From the NCBI RefSeq assembly GCF_900215535.1, contig NZ_OCND01000004.1:310001-374000 (forward strand): a DNA stretch of 64,000 nucleotides, written 5' to 3'. The notes under the pieces are model-generated. The model searched no databases. It saw nothing but the letters and a program-made list of their open reading frames with translations, and was not told where the DNA came from. Source of the stretch: Pseudoxanthomonas wuyuanensis. GTDB taxonomy: Bacteria; Pseudomonadota; Gammaproteobacteria; Xanthomonadales; Xanthomonadaceae. This document shows positions 41,301-50,539 of the stretch, one piece after another. How positions within the stretch are numbered: position 1 is the stretch's first letter; every line of letters starts with the position of its first letter. A program made the position numbers and the translations under genes.

Positions 41301-44284
41301 GCCGGCGCCGCCGAATCGGTGTCTTCGGCGCGCGTGCGCGGGCTGATCGTATAGGCGACGTCGTAGAACGTGATGCCGCTTTCGGCCGCGGGCGGCGCGG
41401 CCTGTCCGCCAACCTTCCCGCTGGCCGCGGAAGCCGCCGGTGCGGATGCTTCGGCGTTCTGCGGAACCTCCGCAAATGCGCTTTCATCGGAATCGGCGGC
41501 AGCGCCAACGGCATGGGTCAGGTCCGGTGCTTCCTCGCCGACCCCGCCGCCACCGAAGAAGACGGAAAGATCGTGGGCCGACAGTTCCGTATCGGGTATC
41601 TGGATGGGCGGATCGATAACCGGGAAAGTTTCGGCATAAGTGTTCTGCGCGGTGTCGTCGACGACCTGCGCCGACGGCTTGACCTCGGGCAGGCTGTCGC
41701 GCAGCGCGCCCAACCGTCCGGTCAGCGCCGAAAACACCGGTATCCGCGGCGACGGCGCCTGCAGCGCCGCGATGCTGCGGCGAATGGCCTGGGCGGTGTC
41801 GGCCAGGGCGGCGATGCCTTCGCCGGAAGGCATCTGGCCGGAAGCGAGCAGACGCTTGACGTATTGCTCGGCCGCCGCCGTAACATCGGTGATCTCCGGC
41901 ACATCGGCCATCGCCAATGCGCCGTTCATGGTATGGAACGCGCGCAGCAGCGGATCGGTCGCCGCCTGCGGCAGCACCTGCGCCTGCATCAGCCAGGCGT
42001 CGACGGTATCCAGGTGGTTGTCGACTTCCGCTTCCAGGATCTCGCGCAGCACGGCATCCACCGACGCCGGAGTTCCCTCGGCTTCGGGCTCGAATGCGGC
42101 TGCCGGAACCGCTGCCTCGACCGGCGCAACGGCAACAGCGGCCGGGGCGGGCTCGGCAGCGGGTGCCGCCTTGGTTTCGGCGCTGTAATAGGCGTCTTCG
42201 CCGGCGGCGATGCGGTCGGCCACCGCCTTCAACCCTTCCACATCGGCGCGGATTTCGCCCTGGCCGCGCAACGCGGCATTGAGTTGCGGCAGCGCTTCGC
42301 AGGACTGCTCAAGCAGCGACAGCACCGCGTCGCTGGGCGCACGCGTGTGATCGAGCACGCGGTTGAGCATGTTCTCGATCTTCCAGCTGAACTCGCCCAG
42401 CACTTTCGCGCCCACCAGGCGGCCGCTGCCCTTGAGGGTGTGGAACACGCGCCGGATCGGGCGCAGGCGCTCCATATCGTTCGGTACGGCGCGCCACGCC
42501 GGCAGCAACCGGCCCAGGTTGATGATTTCCTCGTCGAACTCTTCCAGGAAGACTTCGCGGATTTCGTCGTCGATGTCGCCTGCGCCGCTGTCGAAGCCGC
42601 CCAGCGACGGCGCAATCGCAGCGGCCGGCGCAACAACCTGCTCGACCGAAGTCGGCGCGGTGGCAGCCAGCCCCGGCGGCGGCGCTTGCGGTGTCGGTTG
42701 CGGAACCGTGAAAGCGAAGGCGTCTTCGGCTGCCGGGATTGCTTCGGCCGCCGGCGCCGGATCGGTCTCGAAAACGAGCGGAGCGAAAACCGTCTCCGTT
42801 GCCGCGGCATCGGTCTCTTCGAAACTGACCGGATCGAAACTGATGGTCGGCTCGGCAACGGTCGCCGGCGCGTCGGCAGGGGGCGGTTCGACCGCGCGGT
42901 TCTCCGGCGGCGGTTCGAACGGCGCCACCGGCGCCGGGGATGCTTCGGCAACGGGCGCTGCCGGCGCGGGAGCGGACCCCGCGTCGGCAACCGTCGCCGC
43001 TTCGCCAGCCGCGGCATCGGCCACGCTGTCGTCCGGCAGCGGCCAGTAGCGCAGATTCTCCAGACTGGTGCGGGTGATCTCCAGGATCTCCTCGCGATTG
43101 GGGCGGCGCTCGCGCAGCGCTTCCAGGTAGTACTCCAGGCTGGCCATCGCATCGGCCAGCGTATCCAGCTGCTGCCCGCCGGGGACGCGGCGCTTGCCGA
43201 GCAGTTCGGTGCCCACGTACTGGCGCACGCCGATCAGGTAGTCGGCAGCCTGCGAGAGCTCCAGGATCCGCATCGCGCCGGCGACTTCCTCCAGCAGGCG
43301 CGGGACTTCGTCCAACTGGGTATGGTCCCAGTTGGTTTCGATGAAGGCGACGAAGCGCTCGCGCGCCGCGGCGAAGTTGTTGATCGCTTCCTGCGCCAGG
43401 ATTTCCACTGTGCGCTGCGAGTCCGCACCGGTGCCTTCTTCTCCGCCGGTCCCGGCGGGATGACCCAGCCGCGCGACCTGATCGTCCAGCGACGCGTCCA
43501 CGTAAAGCAGCGCACCGGCGATATCCAGCAGCGTGCTCTCGTCGGCGGGGCGGGAACCTTCGACAACCGCGCGCAATGCATCGCGCTGCTGCTGCACCAC
43601 GTCGCGGGCCACGCCCAGGCCCATCATGCCCAGGGTGTCGGCGACATTGCCCAGTTCGGTGACCTGGGTCTGCAGCGCAGCGGCCTGGTCGTTGGTGCGC
43701 AGATGCAGATCCAGCGCGTCCTTGACCCGCAGCAGTTCTTCCTTGACCGCATTGCCGACGGTGTCGAGCAGTTCGCGGTTGCGGCCGCTGATGCTGCCGC
43801 GCGCATGATCGATTTCGGCTTCGCTGGGCGTGGGCGCGTCGTCATGGGTCCCGGGCGGAAACAGCATGCTCTCGCTCAGGCCGGGGGCACCGCGCGCCGC
43901 GCGGATTTCGTTGAGCAGCGGCAGCAGCACGATCGGGATGTCGCGGTGGCCGTCCTGCAGGCGTTCCAGGTAGTCCGGCAGCAGCACCGCGCCGCGCATC
44001 AGCACCGCGCAGGCTTCGTCGCGGTCGATGGTCTTGCCCACCTGCAGCGCCTGCGCCAGCTGTTCCAGCTCCTCGGCGACCATCGCCGGGGCATACAGCT
44101 CCACCATGCGCAGCGTGCCCTGCACCTGGTGCAGGTAGCCGACGCAGAAGCGCATGCGGCCGACATCCGCCGGATCCTCGCCGAACGCCTCGATTTCCTC
44201 GCGCACCTGGCGCAGGGTGTCGTCGAGCTCGGGTTTGACCCAGCCCAGTACCGCGTGGCTCATGGCTTCACGCAGCGCACTCAT
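38330..44284 (-). CDS. chpA: Hybrid chemotaxis histidine kinase ChpA/PilL
   Basis: 1,984 residues, the central kinase of the Pil-Chp system that steers type IV pilus motility. Hpt-type motifs appear near residues 51 (LHQVQG, divergent), 613 (FHTLKGSGRLVG), 783 (FHTMNGA) and 1258 (LHTLKGGARMAG). They are joined by long Ala/Pro/Glu-rich linkers, especially about 430-570 and 880-1200. The CheA core follows, with LLRNSVAHGLE (about 1576), DDGAGL and GRGVGMDVVYNEV (about 1670). Then come a CheW-like domain and a receiver domain with MVVDDSLTMRK and LLDIEMPRMDG (aspartate near 1908). P. aeruginosa ChpA is longer (about 2,476) with more Hpt-like domains. Confidence 0.93.
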   Translation of the reverse strand: MSALREAMSHAVLGWVKPELDDTLRQVREEIEAFGEDPADVGRMRFCVGYLHQVQGTLRMVELYAPAMVAEELEQLAQALQVGKTIDRDEACAVLMRGAVLLPDYLERLQDGHRDIPIVLLPLLNEIRAARGAPGLSESMLFPPGTHDDAPTPSEAEIDHARGSISGRNRELLDTVGNAVKEELLRVKDALDLHLRTNDQAAALQTQVTELGNVADTLGMMGLGVARDVVQQQRDALRAVVEGSRPADESTLLDIAGALLYVDASLDDQVARLGHPAGTGGEEGTGADSQRTVEILAQEAINNFAAARERFVAFIETNWDHTQLDEVPRLLEEVAGAMRILELSQAADYLIGVRQYVGTELLGKRRVPGGQQLDTLADAMASLEYYLEALRERRPNREEILEITRTSLENLRYWPLPDDSVADAAAGEAATVADAGSAPAPAAPVAEASPAPVAPFEPPPENRAVEPPPADAPATVAEPTISFDPVSFEETDAAATETVFAPLVFETDPAPAAEAIPAAEDAFAFTVPQPTPQAPPPGLAATAPTSVEQVVAPAAAIAPSLGGFDSGAGDIDDEIREVFLEEFDEEIINLGRLLPAWRAVPNDMERLRPIRRVFHTLKGSGRLVGAKVLGEFSWKIENMLNRVLDHTRAPSDAVLSLLEQSCEALPQLNAALRGQGEIRADVEGLKAVADRIAAGEDAYYSAETKAAPAAEPAPAAVAVAPVEAAVPAAAFEPEAEGTPASVDAVLREILEAEVDNHLDTVDAWLMQAQVLPQAATDPLLRAFHTMNGALAMADVPEITDVTAAAEQYVKRLLASGQMPSGEGIAALADTAQAIRRSIAALQAPSPRIPVFSALTGRLGALRDSLPEVKPSAQVVDDTAQNTYAETFPVIDPPIQIPDTELSAHDLSVFFGGGGVGEEAPDLTHAVGAAADSDESAFAEVPQNAEASAPAASAASGKVGGQAAPPAAESGITFYDVAYTISPRTRAEDTDSAAPAAAAPADDADEADADAGLTVEEITLESLEQDIAEPVAPATGQSAQEFDEDRSVSIDTEAFGIAASDIVTADVVETAPEADEWQAAGIAAEAEEPSPQADAEEAVAAGSDSSAVDTAAETVGVVENIEAPEPQASTIAHAEDSEAETPNYDVAPETVAEPEAVDAAPAVETELPAPTAGETPVEALEAVDAAADQLETGVAGDEAQPSVDQPDDALDPTGLDLDLVDIFVEEGNDLLDHSDGLLAKLRETPDDRTPVTGLQRDLHTLKGGARMAGIHAIGDLGHAIESMLESIVAQRTELDNAGIHLLERGFDHLHGLVKRVGNHRSVGIPEQLIAEFNAHARGLQAPAAQEPAAAAALAPAVELAPLSAPVETEFVQPEEEFFPSSQQQEQVRVRADLLDRLVNHAGEVAIYRARLEQQLGAFRGAMGELDRTNIRLHDQLRRLDLETEAQIVARYQREGDKQDPTFDPLELDRFSTLQQLSRALAESAADLSGLQGVLDDLARQYDSLLHQQSRVSSELQDGLMRARMVPFEGIVPRLRRVLRQAAADTGKHVRLQLDGTHGELDRNVLERMTAPLEHLLRNSVAHGLEAPEARRKAGKPEEGSVRVTLRREGSEMVLRVSDDGAGLNREAIRRRAEERGLLQPGVKLADVDLDRMILEPGFSTYDSVSQLAGRGVGMDVVYNEVRQLGGSLDIDSQPNQGATFTLRLPQTLAVTQAVFVQIGETQFAVPVAAVSGIGRISRERFEAEGGAYHYGGEDYALHNLGTLVGHAPARAEGQPQVPLLLVRAGDLRVAVAVDAVLGNREIVVKAVGPQIASIPGIYGATITGDGSIVVILDVAPLVRRHLAQPQQPAAHAPVQEQRRVPLVMVVDDSLTMRKVTGRVLERHNFEVTAARDGVEALEKLEERVPDLMLLDIEMPRMDGYELATAMKADARFKDVPIVMITSRTGDKHRQRAFDIGVQRYLGKPYQELDLMRNVYDLLGIARVRE

Positions 44285-44359
44285 CGGCGCACCTCGGCCG
44301 AAGCGTTGATGCGGTCATGCCGGCGCCGGGTAATTCGCAGTTCCATCCGTGATGCCCCG

Positions 44360-46399
44360 TCAGCCTGGCAGTTTGAAGTCGGCGACCGAACGGCGGAGAT
44401 CCGCCGCCAGTTGCGCCAGGTGGCCGATCGACTCGGCCGTTTGCCCGGCACCGAGCGAGGTCTGCGACGTGATCTGCCGGATCACGCCCATGGTCTGGGT
44501 GATGTCGGAAGCCGCGGCGGACTGCTGCTGGGCGGCGCCGGAGATGTTCTTGATGAGGTTGTTGAGATCGTGCGACACGCGTTCGATTTCGCCCAGCGCG
44601 GTGCCGGCATCCTCGGCCAGGCGGGCGCCGGAAACCACTTCGGCGGTGGTCTGCTCCATCGAGCTGACCGCTTCGTTGGTATCGGCCTGAATGGTCTGCA
44701 CCAGCGATTCGATGCGGCGGGTGGCGCCGGAGGTGCGTTCGGCCAGCCGCTGCACTTCGTCGGCCACGACCGCAAAACCGCGGCCCGCTTCGCCGGCCGA
44801 AGCGGCCTGCACGGCTGCGTTCAAGGCCAGGATGTTGGTCTGTTCGGAAATGTCATTGATCAGTTCCACCACCGAGCCGATTTCCTGCGAGGACTCGCCC
44901 AGCCGCTTGATGCGCTTGGAGGTTTCCTGGATCTGGTCGCGGATCTGGTCCATGCCGCGGATGGTTTCGCGCACCACGCCGGCGCCTTCGGTGGCGATCT
45001 GCACCGAGCGCTGCGCCACGTCGGCCGACTCGGTGGAGTTGCGCGAGACCTGGTCGATGCTGCTGGCGATTTCGCTGATGCGCTCGGAAGCGCTGTTGAT
45101 CTGGTCGGACTGGTGGCCGGCGGCTTCGGCCAGCTGCAGCGCCGTGGCCTGGGTTTCCTGGGTCGAGGCGGCCACCTGCACCGAGGTGTCGTTGATGGTG
45201 GTCACCAGGTTGCGCAGTTCGTCGACGGCGTAGTTGATGGCGTCGGCGATGGCGCCGGTCATGTCCTCGGTCACCGAGGCCTTGACCGTCAGATCGCCCT
45301 CGCCGAGCGAGCTGATTTCGTCCAGCAGCCGCATGATCGCCTGCTGGTTGCGGCTGTTGTATTCCACCTGGGTCTGGTAACGGACTTCCTGCTCGCGCTG
45401 GCGGCTGCGATAGAAGCTGTAGAGGAAGCCGCCGATGGACACCAGCAGCGCCACGCCGGCGATGACCGAGATCCAGAAGTTGGGGAACAGGCGGGTATCG
45501 CGGACCGAACCGAATGCCGAGAAGGCCTGGAACAGGTTGCTGCTGTCCTCCAGCATCTTGCCCGAGCCGTTGGTCAGCGCGGCGGCGGCCGACTGCGCGG
45601 CGAACAGGCTACGGGACGAGCCCAGGATCGCGTCCAGGTCCTTCTTCATCGCGTCCCACAGCGTCTGCGACTGCTCCAGCGCCGCCAGCGCGCCGACGTT
45701 GCGCACCGGTGCGATGTTGAGATCCGGATTGCCGTTGCGCAGCCCTTCCAGCACCTGCCCGAACAGCACCGAGTCGCGGGCCAGCGCGTCGCCGGCAGTG
45801 GCGGCGCCGGCGCCGCCAGCGCGGATTTCGGTGACGCGGCGGGCCATCGTGCCGGCCAGCACCACCTGCTGCAGTGCGCTGTAGATCTGCGAGGACGGCG
45901 CGCCGCTGGCGGACATCGCGCGCACCACTTCGTTCAGCTGCGCCTGCAGCTGCGGCACCTGGGTCGCAAACCGGTCGGCGTTGCCGGCCAGCGCCAGCAC
46001 TGCCGCTTCGCTGGAGGTGATCTGTTCGGCGTTCTGGCCCAATGGCCGCCAGGTCTCGCTGAGCGTGTTGAGCGGACCGGCAATCTGACCCTCGTTGCCG
46101 TAGCGGCTGCGCAGGCTGGCGATGGTGGTGTCGATCCGATCCTTGGTGTCCTTGAACGCCTTGAATGCCTCGGCATTGCCGGCCACCGCTTCCCGGCCCA
46201 GATTGGTCAGCTGCTGCGACAGCACGCGCATGTCGGATGCGCCGGTGCTGGCGCCGGCCAGGCGGCCGCCTTCGTAGGTGGCGTAGCCGGTGTTGGCACC
46301 GAAGGCGAGCACGGACAAGGCCAGCAGAAGCAGCCAGAAACTGGTGCCGAAGCTGCCCAGTTTACCGGCGGTTGGAGAATCCGTGGCAGTGCTCATCAT
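44360..46399 (-). CDS. pilJ: Type IV pilus methyl-accepting chemoreceptor PilJ
   Basis: 679 residues. Two membrane segments, [20 protein letters not shown] at about 21-40 and [20 protein letters not shown] at about 308-328, enclose a periplasmic sensing domain. The C-terminal signalling hairpin is [40 protein letters not shown]. PilJ signals surface contact and pilus tension to ChpA. It starts 29 bases after pilI; a second ATG lies immediately after the first. Confidence 0.94.
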   Translation of the reverse strand: MMSTATDSPTAGKLGSFGTSFWLLLLALSVLAFGANTGYATYEGGRLAGASTGASDMRVLSQQLTNLGREAVAGNAEAFKAFKDTKDRIDTTIASLRSRYGNEGQIAGPLNTLSETWRPLGQNAEQITSSEAAVLALAGNADRFATQVPQLQAQLNEVVRAMSASGAPSSQIYSALQQVVLAGTMARRVTEIRAGGAGAATAGDALARDSVLFGQVLEGLRNGNPDLNIAPVRNVGALAALEQSQTLWDAMKKDLDAILGSSRSLFAAQSAAAALTNGSGKMLEDSSNLFQAFSAFGSVRDTRLFPNFWISVIAGVALLVSIGGFLYSFYRSRQREQEVRYQTQVEYNSRNQQAIMRLLDEISSLGEGDLTVKASVTEDMTGAIADAINYAVDELRNLVTTINDTSVQVAASTQETQATALQLAEAAGHQSDQINSASERISEIASSIDQVSRNSTESADVAQRSVQIATEGAGVVRETIRGMDQIRDQIQETSKRIKRLGESSQEIGSVVELINDISEQTNILALNAAVQAASAGEAGRGFAVVADEVQRLAERTSGATRRIESLVQTIQADTNEAVSSMEQTTAEVVSGARLAEDAGTALGEIERVSHDLNNLIKNISGAAQQQSAAASDITQTMGVIRQITSQTSLGAGQTAESIGHLAQLAADLRRSVADFKLPG

Positions 46400-46428
46400 T
46401 CAACCCCTGGGTATTGAAAAATCCGCGT

Positions 46429-46962
46429 TCAGAGCGCGGCTTGTCGGAACTCGGGCGTTCGCGCCAGCAAGGAAAGCGCGAAAACGCCCCAATCGTGATC
46501 CTCGCCGTGGAACGCGCGATCGACGAAATTCGCATAACGGCCTTCGGCCAGCGGACCGGGATCGGTGCGCTGCGACTCGTGGAAGCTGCGCTGGCCGTAG
46601 AGCTCGTCGATGGTCAGGGCGACGTCGCCGCCAGGCTGGCGCATCACCAGCACGCGCTGGCCCTCGTGCAGCACGGTCCGCTCGCCTTCCAGGAAATGCT
46701 TCAGATCGACCACCGGGAACAGGTTGCCGCGCAGGTTGCCGATGCCCAGCAGCCACGGCTGCGCTCCCGGCACCGGCGTCATCGGCGGCAACGGCACGAT
46801 TTCGACCACCTCGCCGAAGTTGGAAACCAGGCGGCGCTGGCCGACCCGGTAGCCGACGCCGCGCCACTGATCCGGCGAAGCCTCGCGTGCCGGCAGCACC
46901 ACCGCATGGGCAAGGCTGCGGCGCTCGTATTCGGCCAGGATGTCGAACGGTGTGCGGATCAT
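46429..46962 (-). CDS. pilI: CheW-type adaptor PilI
   Basis: 177 residues with a single CheW domain: WRGVGYRVGQRRLVSNFGEV, PWLLGIGNLRGNLFPVVDLK, RVLVMRQPGGDVALTIDELYG. PilI docks PilJ onto ChpA. It lies 54 bases after pilG with no pilH between. The N-terminal phrase MIRTPFDILAEYERRSL is typical of PilI. Confidence 0.92.
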   Translation of the reverse strand: MIRTPFDILAEYERRSLAHAVVLPAREASPDQWRGVGYRVGQRRLVSNFGEVVEIVPLPPMTPVPGAQPWLLGIGNLRGNLFPVVDLKHFLEGERTVLHEGQRVLVMRQPGGDVALTIDELYGQRSFHESQRTDPGPLAEGRYANFVDRAFHGEDHDWGVFALSLLARTPEFRQAAL

Positions 46963-47016
46963 GACCCGCCCTTTGTACGCGCTACGGGAATGGGTGCCAT
47001 CGGGTCAGCCTCCCCC

Positions 47017-47427
47017 TCAGGTGCTGACATGGGTACGGATTGCGGCCAGCAGTTCCTCACGCGTAAACGGCTTGGTCAGGTACTGCTCGGAACCGACGAT
47101 TCGACCGCGGGCCTTGTCGAACAGGCCGTCCTTGGACGACAGCATGATCACCGGCGTCGACTTGAAGACCTGGTTGTTCTTGATCAGCGCGCAGGTCTGA
47201 TAGCCATCGAGCCGCGGCATCATGATGTCCACGAAGATGATCTGCGGCTGTTGATCGGCAATCTTGGCCAGGGCCTCGAAGCCGTCCGTTGCGGTCACCA
47301 CTTCGCAACCTTCACGTTTTAGCAGGGTCTCCGCGGTACGGCGGATGGTCTTCGAATCGTCGATCACCATGACCCTGAGGCCGCTCAGTTCCCCGGCCGG
47401 GCCTGCGTTCTGCGTCATTACTCTCAT
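47017..47427 (-). CDS. pilG: Response regulator PilG
   Basis: 136 residues, a lone receiver domain. It matches PilG closely: VMVIDDSKTIRRTAETLLKR, DGFEALAKIADQQPQIIFVD, IMMPRLDGYQTCALIKNN, VIMLSSKDGLFDKARGRIVG and YLTKPFTREELLAAI. The phosphorylated aspartate is residue 67 when counted from the first ATG (47427); a second ATG three codons in is possible. It takes phosphate from ChpA and promotes pilus extension. First gene of the operon, behind a strong promoter. Confidence 0.95.
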   Translation of the reverse strand: MRVMTQNAGPAGELSGLRVMVIDDSKTIRRTAETLLKREGCEVVTATDGFEALAKIADQQPQIIFVDIMMPRLDGYQTCALIKNNQVFKSTPVIMLSSKDGLFDKARGRIVGSEQYLTKPFTREELLAAIRTHVST

Positions 47428-47478
47428 TTCCCCGTGCGCGCGTTGCTTCTTTGGACAACCGGCCCCGCTGCGAAGCTA

Positions 47479-47509
47479 CTTATATCCCAGTCGGGCCGCA
47501 CACTGTCAA
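47479..47509 (-). promoter_or_regulatory. Sigma-70 promoter of the Pil-Chp operon
   Basis: Read on the minus strand, a perfect TTGACA (47509-47504) is followed by TATAAG (47484-47479). The spacer is 19 bases, or 17 if the overlapping GATATA is used. The transcription start would be about 45 bases before the pilG ATG. This is the strongest promoter match seen in the window. Confidence 0.65.
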
Positions 47510-47629
47510 GCAGCACGGTGCGATCGACCCAAACTGAATGCCGTGATGCGAACGCCGTCGCAGTTGCGACGGCCGTCCGGATCTGCCCGCTCCGGGCATC
47601 CTGCTACCATCATGCAGATCCCCCGCCAG

Positions 47630-48583
47630 ATGTCCAACATGCCTTTCGATGTCATCGTCGTCATGGACCCCATCGGGTCCATCAAGATAGCCAAGGACAC
47701 CACATTCGCGATGTTGCTGGAAGCCCAGCGCCGCGGCCATCGCCTGCATTATGTCCTGCCTGGCGGGCTGGCGCTGCGCGGCGGCCAGGCGGTGGCGCGG
47801 ACCGCCGCACTGACGGTCAAGGACGACAAGGCCGGCTGGTTCAGCCTGGGCGAGGCCGCCGAACAGGCGTTCGGCCCGGGCCAGGTGGTGCTGATGCGCA
47901 AGGATCCGCCGTTCGACAGCGAATACCTGTACGACACCCACATCCTCAGCGTGGCCCAGGCCGCCGGGGCGCTGGTGGTCAACGACCCGCAGGGGCTGCG
48001 CGACTACAACGAGAAACTGGCCGCGCTGCTGTTCCCGCAGTGCTGCCCGCCCACCCTGGTCAGCCGCGATGCCGCCGCGCTGAAGGCCTTCGTGGCCGAG
48101 CACGGCGAGGCGGTGCTGAAGCCGCTGGACGGCATGGGCGGGCGCTCGATCTTCCGGGTCAGGGCCGGCGACGCCAACACCAACGTGATCCTGGAAACCC
48201 TGATCGGCGACGGCCGCCAGACCCTGGCCCAGCGCTTCATTCCCGGCATCAAGGACGGCGACAAGCGCGTGCTGCTGGTCGATGGCGAGCCAGTGGACTA
48301 TGCGCTGGCGCGGATTCCGCAGGGCGACGAGTTCCGCGGCAACCTGGCCGCCGGCGGCCGCGGCGAAGGCCGTCCGCTGAGCGAGCGCGACCGCTGGATC
48401 GCCGCCCAGGTCGGCCCGGAGATGAAGCGCCGCGGCATGCTGTTCGTCGGCCTGGACGTGATCGGCGACTACCTGACCGAGGTCAATGTCACCAGCCCCA
48501 CCTGCGTGCGCGAGCTGGACGCCCAGTTCGGCCTCAATATTGCCGGGCTGCTGTTCGACGCCATCGAGCGCAAGCTGCAATGA
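47630..48583 (+). CDS. gshB: Glutathione synthetase GshB
   Basis: About 317 residues from ATG 47630, close to E. coli (316); in-frame ATGs at 47612 and 47639 are alternatives. It joins gamma-glutamylcysteine and glycine with ATP. Motifs: VVMDPIGSIKIAKDTTFAML, LHYVLPGGLALRGGQ, MRKDPPFDSEYLYDTHIL, KPLDGMGGRSIFRV, RFIPGIKDGDKRVLLVDGEP and GLDVIGDYLTEVNVTSPTC. Divergent from pilG, as in Pseudomonas, with tonB downstream. Confidence 0.95.
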   Translation: MSNMPFDVIVVMDPIGSIKIAKDTTFAMLLEAQRRGHRLHYVLPGGLALRGGQAVARTAALTVKDDKAGWFSLGEAAEQAFGPGQVVLMRKDPPFDSEYLYDTHILSVAQAAGALVVNDPQGLRDYNEKLAALLFPQCCPPTLVSRDAAALKAFVAEHGEAVLKPLDGMGGRSIFRVRAGDANTNVILETLIGDGRQTLAQRFIPGIKDGDKRVLLVDGEPVDYALARIPQGDEFRGNLAAGGRGEGRPLSERDRWIAAQVGPEMKRRGMLFVGLDVIGDYLTEVNVTSPTCVRELDAQFGLNIAGLLFDAIERKLQ

Positions 48584-48704
48584 CGAAGGGTTGTTGCGCG
48601 ACGATCGCGGCCGATTGGCCCGGTTCGAACCGTTTTTCGGCCTCTTTTGCCGCCGTGCCCGCGATCTTCCATCCTCCGGGCCCGATACTCCTCAGCCCCC
48701 GCAC

Positions 48705-49577
48705 ATGAACGCCGCTGTCGCCACGCCCCGGGTTGGAGAGAACGAACGCCTTGGCGCCACCCTGGCGCTGTCGCTGATCCTGCACGGCATCGTCGTGCTG
48801 GGGCTGGGCTTTGCGCTGGACGACGCCGCGCCGGTGGTGCCGACACTGGATGTCATTCTCAGCCAGACCCAGACCCCGCTGACGCCCAAGGAGGCCGATT
48901 TCCTAGCCGCGGCCAACCAACAGGGCGGCGGCGACCATGACAAGGCGCAGCGCCCGCGCGACAACCAGGCCGGCTGGGTACCGCAACAGGAAACCGGGCT
49001 GGCCCCGCAGCCGCTGCGCGCCCAATCGCCCTCCAGCGTGCCGCCGCCGCAGGCGCGGGTCATCACCGCGCCCGACAGCGACATCCTGGTGCCCCCGGCC
49101 GAAACCCGCCCGCAGCCGGACCAGCCGGAACTGCCCACGGGCGAGCAGAAGGTCCAGCGCGACGCCGAGATGGCGCGGCTGGCGGCCGAAATCCACCTGC
49201 GTTCGGAGCTGTACGCCAAGCGGCCCAAGCGCAAGTTCGTCTCCGCCAGCACCCGCGAATACGAATACGCCAACTACCTGCGCGCCTGGGTCGACCGCGC
49301 CGAGCGGGTCGGCAACCTCAATTACCCCGACGAAGCCCGCCGCAAGCGCCTGACCGGGCAGTTGGTCATCAGCGTGGCGGTGCGCCGCGACGGCTCGGTG
49401 GAAGGCAGCCGCATCATCCGCTCCAGCGGCATTCCGCTGCTGGACTCCACCGCCCTGCGCATCGTCACGCTGGCCGAGCCGTTCCCGCCGCTACCGCAAA
49501 CCGAAGAGAACGTCGACGTACTGCACGTCACCCGCACCTGGAACTTCCTGGCCGGCGGCGAAGTGCGCGACGAATAG
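48705..49577 (+). CDS. tonB: Energy-transducing TonB family protein
   Basis: 290 residues from ATG 48705. One N-terminal membrane helix, LGATLALSLILHGIVVLGLG, contains the SxxxH pair needed for ExbB/ExbD coupling. A Pro/Gln-rich periplasmic linker (about 90-150) follows. The C-terminal domain has YPDEARRKRLTGQLVISVAV, RRDGSVEGSRIIRSSGIPLLD and TRTWNF, the fold that binds TonB boxes of outer-membrane receptors. It follows gshB by 121 bases; no exbBD genes are nearby. Confidence 0.88.
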   Translation: MNAAVATPRVGENERLGATLALSLILHGIVVLGLGFALDDAAPVVPTLDVILSQTQTPLTPKEADFLAAANQQGGGDHDKAQRPRDNQAGWVPQQETGLAPQPLRAQSPSSVPPPQARVITAPDSDILVPPAETRPQPDQPELPTGEQKVQRDAEMARLAAEIHLRSELYAKRPKRKFVSASTREYEYANYLRAWVDRAERVGNLNYPDEARRKRLTGQLVISVAVRRDGSVEGSRIIRSSGIPLLDSTALRIVTLAEPFPPLPQTEENVDVLHVTRTWNFLAGGEVRDE

Positions 49578-49761
49578 GCAGGAAGGAACCCGCACCACCG
49601 CTTGCCCGTGTCGGCCAGCCGTTCACGGCGGCCGCGCGCCCGTCGCCGGATACCGGTTGCGGCCCATAGGCGCTGACCGGGCGACGTTCGAACCGGCTCC
49701 ACCCATGGGCATTTCCGGCCGCCGCGGGGCCTGCGCCCCCTGGGTGCGAAACGGATTCCGA

Positions 49762-50484
49762 TCAGCGCGCCAAACGCGCCGCCTTTTGCTCCTGCAGCGT
49801 CAGCGCAACGTTGTTGCGAAGGTAGGCCGGTTCCACCCGCTCGGGCGCGATCGCCTCGCCGCGGATGAAGGCCGCGGCGGCGAGGCGGGCGATATCGGCG
49901 GCATGCGGCAAGGCATCGGCCTGCACGGCCGCCAGTCTCTGCTGCAGGCGTTGTTGCAGGACGCCTTCGCCGGCGGCGAAGCCGGTACCGACGCCAATCC
50001 AGCCGTCGGCGATCTCCGGCGGTGCGTAGTCCTGCGGAGCGATGACCTGTTCCCGGGTGAGCGGCATGCATGCGTCACCGGAGCCTTCGTATGCGGCCAC
50101 ATAGATCTCGCCCATGCGCGCGTCGATGGCGGCCAGGATGTGCCTGTTGGCCGGCGTTGCCGGACACGGGAGTCGCAACGCCTGCATCGCCAGCGCCTGC
50201 AGGGTCGAAACCGGCACGACCGGTTTGTCCAGCGCCATCGCGATGCCCTGGGCCACGGCGATGGCCAGGCGCACGCCGGTGAACGCACCCGGGCCACGGC
50301 CCAGCGCGACGGCATCGAGCTGGCGCTTGCCGATGCCGGCATCGGCCAACAGCGCCTCGGCCCATGGCAGGGCGAGTTCGGCGTGGCGGCGCGGGGCAAG
50401 CTGGTGCCGTTCGATGATTTCGCCATCGATATACAGCGCGACCGAGCACGCTTCGGTGGACGTTTCGAAGGCGAGCAGTTTCAT
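49762..50484 (-). CDS. tsaB: tRNA threonylcarbamoyladenosine biosynthesis protein TsaB
   Basis: 240 residues from ATG 50484. ASKHA fold with LLAFETSTEACSVALYIDGE at the N-terminus, HAELALPWAEALLADAGIG, and VALGRGPGAFTGVRLAIAVA around residue 65-85. TsaB is the non-catalytic partner of TsaD in making t6A37 on ANN-decoding tRNAs. The gene is followed by no partner; 184 bases separate it from the convergent tonB, with nothing recognised there. Confidence 0.94.
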   Translation of the reverse strand: MKLLAFETSTEACSVALYIDGEIIERHQLAPRRHAELALPWAEALLADAGIGKRQLDAVALGRGPGAFTGVRLAIAVAQGIAMALDKPVVPVSTLQALAMQALRLPCPATPANRHILAAIDARMGEIYVAAYEGSGDACMPLTREQVIAPQDYAPPEIADGWIGVGTGFAAGEGVLQQRLQQRLAAVQADALPHAADIARLAAAAFIRGEAIAPERVEPAYLRNNVALTLQEQKAARLAR

Positions 50485-50539
50485 TTCAGCGGGGCGTCCC
50501 CGGCTGCGGACTGCCATGGTGCGAACGATCTACTTTTGA

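Noticed and set aside
37883-46417. A 2,844-codon open frame on the plus strand opposite chpA and pilJ
   Set aside because: It is the antisense shadow of two real genes with strong GC-rich codon bias. Its translation has no recognisable domain and is rich in His, Gln and Arg. The minus-strand genes carry clear motifs throughout.
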